This document shows, one piece after another, positions 56,761-64,000 of a DNA stretch of 64,000 nucleotides. A program made the translations under genes and the position numbers. Under the pieces are notes generated by a model, which worked only from the letters and a program-made list of their open reading frames with translations, had not been told where the DNA came from and ran no database searches. The stretch is from Dillenia suffruticosa (Eukaryota; Streptophyta; Magnoliopsida; Dilleniales; Dilleniaceae). Location: NCBI GenBank assembly GCA_033439265.1, contig JAVTVX010000011.1, positions 13,599,090 through 13,663,089 on the forward strand, written 5' to 3'. Every line of letters starts with the position of its first letter. Position 1 is the stretch's first letter.

Positions 56761-58140
56761 AATTTAAGTCTCTGGTCTAATTTGCACGCTTTCTTTCTTT
56801 CTCCAAAATAAACCACTCGACTTGAGTTGCTTTACAAAATGCTGATTGGTGTTCTTGTAAACATGAGTTATGAGTTGTTTATCTAGGTAAGGGTTCAGAT
56901 TTTTAGTCACAATAGAGGCATATTATGCCTCTAGGAGTTGAACATGGTCTCTGCTTCTCCATCTTTTGAACTTTTCAAGGAAATTGCCTACAAATTCATT
57001 GTATTGTTGTTTTAAACTGATAGGAAGAACTATGGTAGTATTCAATTGAGGGGTAAAGAATTTCTTATGAAACAAATTTCCATCTGAGTCTAATTCTAGA
57101 CTAAATTAGATATCAAAAGGAATCCCATGCAAAAGGAGTACCTATTAGGGTGAGGGGGTAAAAGCAAAAATTTGTCTATTCATAGTGATTTCCTTCCCCG
57201 CATTAAGTGGTAAATTTGCTGATATGCTTCAATAGTAAACTTGCCATCTTGACTAGAGAAGGTAACAACATCTAGCATTTTGGGACCTTTCTCTATTGTT
57301 ACCTTTCTCTAGTAACGACACAGTCCCGTTGGCCTAATATGGTTTTCTATATATTGGTGTGTCAACTGGTTTCAATTCTACTTCAGAATTTCTTCCAACT
57401 GCTTCTACTATCGTTCCTAATCAATCAACTCGATCATTTCAAAAAGAGTTTTAGAGGTTGGACCAACTCTATTTAGTAAACTTAACTCAAGTAATTCTAA
57501 TATAAATCGGTTTGCCAACTTTGTGATTTTGTCCATCTTAGGTAAATGTATCAATAAAGGAACTTTGTTTATCAACTATGGGTTCCCATGATACTCTAGA
57601 AAACTCTTGAATTAGGCCCGTGATGACTAAATCTTAATGAAAGCCATGAGGGTTTAAAAATAGAAAGTTTATCGACATTAGAAAAATGAAAATACAAATT
57701 TAAGTAAGCTTAACATGAGCATATATATTGATATGAAATAAAAAGGACTAAAAAAGCAACAAAAAATTTAAGAGAAAATAAGAGACCGGTGTGGTTGAAG
57801 TTCTTGTGTCCTTTTTGTTGCAAATGTTTCCTTTTTCAACCACAGAAGATCAGGCCAGATCAACATCATGAACAATCCTTGCCCTTATCGATCTTGATTT
57901 TTGGGACTAAGATCATCCCTCATCTGTCCAAATCTGAAATAACCATATCATGTAATCTTTTGATGGAACCATGAATTTCTTTTCGATAAGAAATCTTTTG
58001 ACCCAAACCTCGTAAATCCCATCTACTAATGATTCAAAGGCCCAAATTCTTCTAAGATGGTGTAGCCCACACATTTTTCCAAGTTTTGGCAATAGCAAAG
58101 ATTTGTGCCAAACTCTTCTACAAAAGGTTTAATCTAGCAG
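56761..58140 (-). pseudogene. Retroelement-like coding remnants
   Basis: Minus-strand frames near 56880-57030 give YNEFVGNFLEKFKRWRSRD followed by QLLEA, YASIVTKNLNPYLDKQLITH and FVKQ, with the look of an LTR retrotransposon gag core. 57913-58098 gives RRIWAFESLVDGIYEVWVKR and YMIWLFQIWTDEG, clearly protein-like but not recognised. Stops break every frame. Confidence 0.4.
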
Positions 58141-58546
58141 ATATTATTCCAACTTTACATACATGCTCATCAATTGTTGTTTAGAATCATGTGATTGGTC
58201 TTCCATCTACAAGTTTTCTTAAGAAAACCTTTTCTTTCTGTCTTAGTTTTCTCTTTAGATGATTGAATGTTAGAAAGAATGAAAGTTACATATGATTTGA
58301 GGACTATAACCACTATATATAGATAACTTTGTTATCTCTTAGTATTTTTATTTTAACTCATCATAAAGATAGAAATTATTTTTTAGATCTCTACACATTA
58401 AAGGAGAACCACATCCTATCAGATACATTAGAGTCTAAATTATTTAAAATTTTAGTAGATCACTTTTCAATAGATTCAAAGTTATATGAAAGTTTGTAAC
58501 ACAAAATTATTCATATATAAACTCAATGTTGGATTAAAAATCTAAC
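58141..58546 (-). repeat. Probable body of the copia element's 3' LTR
   Basis: Lies just beyond the LTR start at 58547 (minus strand). Its far end was not identified because no 5' LTR copy is available for comparison. Confidence 0.4.
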
Positions 58547-59399
58547 AATCTTCCGCATAAACTATATATGTAACCTTACAATCACGCATTACAAAAATAA
58601 TTGTATGAACCCCACTTTGCTATCATTACCAAAAAGTATCTATAACCAATCTGATCCATCAACCATACCAACATAGAATCAAAGCAGCTTTTATTACATT
58701 TGTCATAACTTGATGCATCAACGGTCATGTATGTCGATATAACTGAATGACATGAATCGTGATATGGATGTATAGTATGGATATTTCATGTAATATGATC
58801 TTAACTTGTCTATTTCTAAATGGTCCACCTTAAACTTTAGTGAAATCAAATCTTACCAAATTCAGAATATGAATAAACCAAAATCGTATTTATGTAGAAT
58901 ATCCATAAATTGATATAACAAAAATATGTTTATATTAGAAAAGTATTCATAAATAAAAACTGAATATTCTCAAATGATATGACACCTAGTGTGCTGATAA
59001 CACACTTTGGATGACAATCCCTTGATAAGTGGATTTGCAATTATGGAGTTTGTACCAACATACTCTATAGATAACTGTCCAGTTTAAACTCTTTTCTTGA
59101 CAATTAAGAACTTGAATTCTATATGTTTTGACTTCGTCAATCTCCTATTGTTGTAAGAATATAAAACTGTCGACTTAACTTGAGCGGTCTATAAATTCCA
59201 ACTACTATGTACTACCTCATAATAAAATTTCGTAACCATATTCCATGATCGGATACTTCATAATACACTATGAATTCTGCTAGCTTTGTATGAAAGGTTA
59301 TAATAGATTATTTAGTACAGAAAATATAAAATACTGTTTAGCACTCTTCCAGTAAATAATACCCCCAGTTAGTGAATAAATATAATCCAACATAGATTT

Positions 59400-59700
59400 C
59401 ATACTATCTTAACATCTAGCAATATTGAATTCAGTATATCCAATGATCTCGAACAAATTTGACCTCCGATACAGGCATATATATTTTTGTTCTTTGTAAT
59501 TTCTATAATAGCATTTGATTACTTTCCAATGGACTACTTTTGACTTACTTAAGTATCTGCCCAATGTCTCAGTAACATACGTAATATCCGGACGTGTACA
59601 AATTTGAGCATACATTAGATTTCCTACTGTCAATGCATAAGAAATTTTTTGCATTTCCTTTTCCTTAAAATTATTCTTAGGACACTAACTGAGACTAAAC
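59400..59700 (-). pseudogene. Copia RT/RNase H junction remnant
   Basis: MQKISYALTVGNLMYAQICT, RPDITYVTETLGRYLSKS and LFEIIGYTEFNIARC match the copia block VGSLMYA...TRPDI...GRYLS...GYSD.D.AG, with the final Asp residues altered. Confidence 0.85.
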
Positions 59701-59929
59701 TTGTTACTCTTAACCACAAGGGTATCACTTGATTTGCAGTCTTGCATTCCATATATTTTGAGAATCTTTTTGAAAAAACACTTTTGTAATAATTCGAGAA
59801 TACCTCTAGAGTGATTCCAATGAATTTAAATGGCTAAAACAAAAGTGGAATCATTAAGATCTTTCATTTCAAAATTCTTAGCTAGATTTCTTGGTTTTGT
59901 GTAATAGGCCTATATTGTTGCTAGTAAGT

Positions 59930-60245
59930 AAAATGTCATTGACATATAAAATCAAGAAAATATACTTACTATCACAGAAAATATTGTAGGTGCAATCATC
60001 GACAAATTCATCTCAAAATTGAACGAGATTATCACTCGATAAGATTTGAAACACCATTATTAAGATGCTTGCTTGAATCCATAGATAGATTTTTTGAATT
60101 TATAAATCATATTTTTTGGATCTCTCGACATAAAGCTTTTTGGTTGTATCATATAAATTGCTTCATCAATGTTGCCATTTAGAGACATTGCCTTTACATC
60201 CATTTGATGTAACTGAAGATCGAAATACGCCACTAATGTCATTAT
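59930..60245 (-). pseudogene. Copia reverse transcriptase remnant
   Basis: 60060-60242 reads VAYFDLQLHQMDVKAMSLNG, DEAIYMIQPKSF and KKSIYGFKQAS. At 59935-59946 the catalytic YVDD box reads YVND, so a catalytic Asp is lost. Confidence 0.87.
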
Positions 60246-60939
60246 AGTTCTAAAAGAGTCTTTTAAAAAAGTTATAAGAAAAGTCTCTTTATAGTTGATA
60301 CATTCTTTCTGTGTAAAATTCTTTATGATAAGACAAAACTTTTATTCTCTCAACTTCGTCTTTCGAATCTCTTTTGGTCTTAAATATCCATTTGTAACCA
60401 ATGGATTTCACACCTTTAGGCAATAGGACAAGATCTTATACATCATTATCCTTAATGGACTTAATCTCATCATTCATGACATCAATCCATTTCCATAGCT
60501 TGACATCAGATTGTCTTCTATTACCCCAATGTGAACCTTATGTTCTTGAAGAAATACAATGTAGTCATTTGGACAACATTTTTTCTTTTTCCAATGAATC
60601 TCTTGAATGGTATAGGTTCTTGAGGTGATAGATTCTGTTTACTTAAACAATTTTTGAACGGGAGATTGTATAATATTTTCTTGTTTTATTGTGACTTAAA
60701 TGAGATCAGAAATGAAATTCTGATCAAGGCTAATAATACATGTAGAAATATCAACATATTCCTCTTCAAAGATAAAGTCCTTAACAGTATCCTCTAGCAA
60801 ACTCAATATTCTCAAAGAATTAGGCATAAAACTTATACCCCTGAATCTTTTAGAGTATTCAACAAAATAACAACTCGACATCCGGAATTCAATTTTGTTT
60901 CATTAGGCCCATAAGGCCTTACCTCAACCGGACATCTCC

Positions 60940-61260
60940 AAACATGTAAGTGCTTTAAATTAGGCCTCCTGCATGTCCAAATTTCGAAAGGATTTTGGTA
61001 GTTATTTTAGTTGAAATACTGCTAAGGATATATGCTGTAATATTAAGCACTTCTCTCCAGAGTGATATTGGTAAGATAGAATGAAAAATCAAATTCCCCA
61101 CCATGCCCTTAATCATTCTTTTTTTTTGTATTTTTTTGTCTTTCAGCAATAGCATTCACAGTGGATGAACACGGTATAGTGTACTATAAGACGACATTGC
61201 ATTCTTCTAGGAACTTAGTAAATGGTTTTGAATGTTGTTCACCTGAACTGTTATATCTGT
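60940..61260 (-). pseudogene. Copia integrase C-terminal part, remnant
   Basis: KRMIKGMVGNLIFHSILPIS, LWREVLNITAYILSSISTKI and TTKILSKF follow the copia pattern (R.L.DMVRSM...LP.SLW.EAL.TA.YILN..PTK). Confidence 0.85.
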
Positions 61261-62429
61261 CATAATATTCAGCACCATGATCAGATCCAATGCTTTTGAT
61301 CCATTTGCTGAGTTGGTTTTTAATTTCAGCCTTATAATTTTTAAGCTTGTTTAGTAGCTATGACTTTTCATTAATGAGATATATATAGTTATATCTACAA
61401 AAATTATCTATAAATGTTATAAAATTTTGTTGACCATTTCAAGCAACCATAGAGAATAACTCATAAATATTTGTATGTGTTAATTCTAAAATGTTCAAAG
61501 TCTTGTTGGTTTCAAATATCTTTTTATTGGTTTGTTTTCACTTTGTACAGTTAATACAAATATCAAAATCTATAAAATTAAGAGTATCAAGAATTTCCCC
61601 TAACACAAATCCCTCAATTCTCTGTTTCAAGATGTGTTCTAATCTCTTGTGCCATAATAAAACAAGATTTTCATTGGTTAATTTTCACTTTACGCCTTAT
61701 GTACTTAAATGCAGGGATTCATTAAATGAAACATTTGTATCAATAAAATAAAGATTATTATATCTGATAAAGAAATAGATCAACCAATTTTGAATTATGA
61801 AACAAACTGAATTTTCCATTTTCAAATGAACAAGAATAACTAGAACTGTTCAAATTTGAAACAAAAAAATCAAATTCTATCTAAAATATAGCACAATAAA
61901 TATCTGATTAAAATCCAAATAAAATTTAGTCTTTAACAATAATTCAAATTTTGTTTTTGTTTCAACTTGAACCTTCTTGCCATTGCCCAAATAAATGTAT
62001 CTTTCACCATCACTTGGCTTTCAACAATTTAGGCAACTCTACATAGACACACTAATATGACAATAGGATCTATCAACGGGGTGTGTATAGGTACTAAACT
62101 CAAATTAATCTAAAAAAAACCCAAATTAAGAAGTATATTTTTTTTGCATGCCATGCTTAATAGTTGATAGATTTTATTTTCTTATGCTTTTTAGCTCCAC
62201 AAAAGAAACATCCGATACCTTCCAGTTTCATTTGAGTTTCTTATGAGGTGCTGTGTCTATAGCTTTCTTATGTTTCTTCCTTTTATTTCCCTTGCATTTG
62301 CTTTTAAAGATTGAGGTTAGGTGAGCACTGTCTACCTTGTCTTGCTTTAACCTTTCCTCTTTTTGAACGTGGTGGGAAATGAGCTCATTTGGAGAACAAA
62401 TATCTTTCTAACAGTTATTACTCTCCTTA

Positions 62430-62870
62430 AATTGGTTAAACAATGTCAGAGGAGATATCAAAACCAGATACACTAACAAGGTGAGATATCTCTAAGATGT
62501 ACTCCTTGATATTACCCTTACTTTTATGTCTCATTGAAATGAGACTTCTCAAAAGCGTACCTATTTCATTCCTTTTGTTCTTGATAAATTTCTTTTCAAT
62601 ATTCACAAGTAAATATTTAGGCATAGTAATCTTTTCAAACGTAGTGCGTTTGAATGTTTCTGGGATGACTCTCTTGATTATCATCATACACATGCGATTT
62701 GTTTTCTCCCACCTTTACTTATCTCTCTTTTCATCAGAAATACTCTTATCTGTAACAGGTGACAAAGAATTAATCGTTAACATAAGATCAAGATTCATAA
62801 CTCTCATAATTATCAAAAAGTTTCCCTACCATGACTTTAAATTAGAGCCATTCAACATAGGACTTGAGTT
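62430..62870 (-). pseudogene. Copia gag remnant
   Basis: MLNGSNLKSW near 62860, LDLMLTINSLSPVTDKSISD, RMCMMIIKRVIPETFKRTTF, LLRSLISMRHKSKGNIKEYI and SHLVS read in order; stops interrupt. Confidence 0.85.
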
Positions 62871-62990
62871 GATGTTGGAGATAATATTAAGAGGAGTATT
62901 TATAACTGAACAAAGAGCATCAAACAAACAAAACAAGCTTAACAAAATAATAATAAATTCAAAAAAAGTAAACCTTATCTCAAAATACCA

Positions 62991-64000
62991 TACACTCCAT
63001 TAATATCTTGTTTTTGGATAAAAATATAAACTTGTAAGTGATATCTTGGTATATTAATTAAATATTGACAATAAGAACATGTCAAACAATGAACCTTTCT
63101 TTGGGCTGATTTATTGTTCACATGTAAAATTGAATAATTATTACGTGTTTGTTATCATAGGTGCATACACAATTCCATTAAATATGGACCTTCTTTGAGT
63201 CGATCAATATTCACATAAGTTGCATACAAGCAATTGTTTATATTTCAAAATAAATTAATTTTCTCAAGAGATATTACTTTCGTGATATGTTGTTTTAATT
63301 AATTTATCTTCAAATATATATAACCATACTAATATTTAATTTAAAATTATATCTATAATTGGACTTAGACCCAATTTGATTATTATTTTTTTGTTTTCTG
63401 GTATCTGGATTTTGTTCAACTAATCCAGTTCAAGTACTGTGGAGTCCATTTTAGGGGTTGGTTCTCTCAAATTATTTTTTACTATTTTTAGAACTCGAAC
63501 TCAAAATCTCTAGTTAAGGAGGTAGGTTAAGGGGGTAGAGTGTCCAACTATTCATTCCAAAGGAATTTGGTAGACCAAATTTGATTATGAGGGGCATAAT
63601 AAACCTTAAACCCACAAGTGGCCCAAGTCTAATAGCTCAAAATAAAGTTAAATTCTTATAACTACTATGTCATACTAATCATAGAGCAATAGTGTCCTCT
63701 TTGTTTTAAATTTAAAAAAAATGAAAAAAAAAAAACCAAAAAACAATGGCTCTATTCATAAAGCAATAGTACTACGTTATACTTAAAAGTCTTGATAGCT
63801 AATTCAATATTGTCAATGCAATTGTCAGCCAACTATGAATTATTTGGGTAAAGAATCTCAATTTTAAGCAAATATGTGTGGATTTATTCTTTAACCCAAA
63901 ATGTGCAGCCACAAATAAAAGGAAGCAATCTTAATATTTCAACCATTGAAAATATTTTCTTAATTACAATTTTTTTAACAAAAACCAATTCGGTTTCTAA
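62991..64000. other. AT-rich noncoding, nothing firm
   Basis: 63090-63230 contains two related stretches about 100 bp apart (cctttctttgggctgattta, then ccttctttgagtcgatcaat). 63480-63560 on the minus strand (gttggacactctacccc ... gagttcgagttct) resembles a SINE head but no duplication was found. Confidence 0.4.

Larger units (their letters stand above)
58541..62990 (-). mobile_element. Degenerate Ty1/copia element without recognisable 5' LTR
   Basis: On the minus strand, gag (62870-62430), integrase (61260-60940), reverse transcriptase (60245-59930) and RNase H-side sequence (59700-59400) follow in copia order. The 3' LTR starts at 58547 with tgttagatttttaatccaac after a purine-rich tatgcggaagat (58548-58559). 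tggtattttgag near 62990 may be a decayed initiator tRNA-Met primer site. The family differs from the copia element at 1112-8230. Confidence 0.8.

Noticed and set aside
63462-63565. SINE-like head on the minus strand (box B-like gagttcgagttct)
   Set aside because: No flanking duplication and no clear tail; similarity limited to short boxes.
1-64000. CRISPR arrays, operons, rRNA or intact tRNA genes
   Set aside because: None seen; tRNA-like words occur only in SINE-type or transposon contexts with decayed structure.

Overview
This is nuclear DNA from a flowering plant, probably a dicot. It is AT-rich and full of retrotransposons, with long intergenic stretches. Two protein genes look intact: an intronless NCED6-type 9-cis-epoxycarotenoid dioxygenase (20167-21966, +) and a nine-exon PB1-domain Raf-like kinase (44477-52517, -). 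Nothing bacterial, organellar, CRISPR-like or rRNA/tRNA-gene-like was seen. Almost all other open frames are fragments of dead transposable elements or accidents of composition.

Left part (1-9.4 kb): a broken N-terminal fragment of the DNA polymerase alpha catalytic subunit gene (minus strand) is split by a 7.1-kb Ty1/copia element (1112-8230). Removing the element and one target-site copy rejoins the fragment in frame. A Mutator-like terminal repeat lies just right of it, so the fragment may be captured DNA.

9.4-32.3 kb: small elements and the NCED6 gene. Elements with matching target-site duplications are two CACTA-type non-autonomous elements, a Tourist/PIF-like MITE, a hAT-like MITE, two tRNA-derived SINEs of about 205 bp and members of a very short (85-91 bp) SINE-like family. 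NCED6 has a TATA box 70 bp before the chosen start.

32.3-43.5 kb: a Tat-lineage Ty3/gypsy element (32284-41229, read on the minus strand) keeps gag, protease and the antisense ORF. It has a tandem-repeat array where reverse transcriptase, RNase H and integrase should be, so it looks non-autonomous. A 2.27-kb solo LTR sits inside its antisense ORF with a perfect 5-bp duplication. LTR-like and copia-like remnants follow, then another very short SINE.

44.5-53.6 kb: the Raf-like kinase. All exon joins use GT/AG and keep frame, giving 1155 residues. Its 3.5-kb third intron holds a degenerate gypsy element. 53.8-64 kb: a Mutator-like element with long inverted repeats between direct repeats, gag-like remnants and a minus-strand copia element with a ruined coding region.

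The two intact genes both belong to abscisic acid/osmotic-stress biology (ABA synthesis; SnRK2-activating kinases), but they lie 22.5 kb apart with repeats between, so this may be chance.
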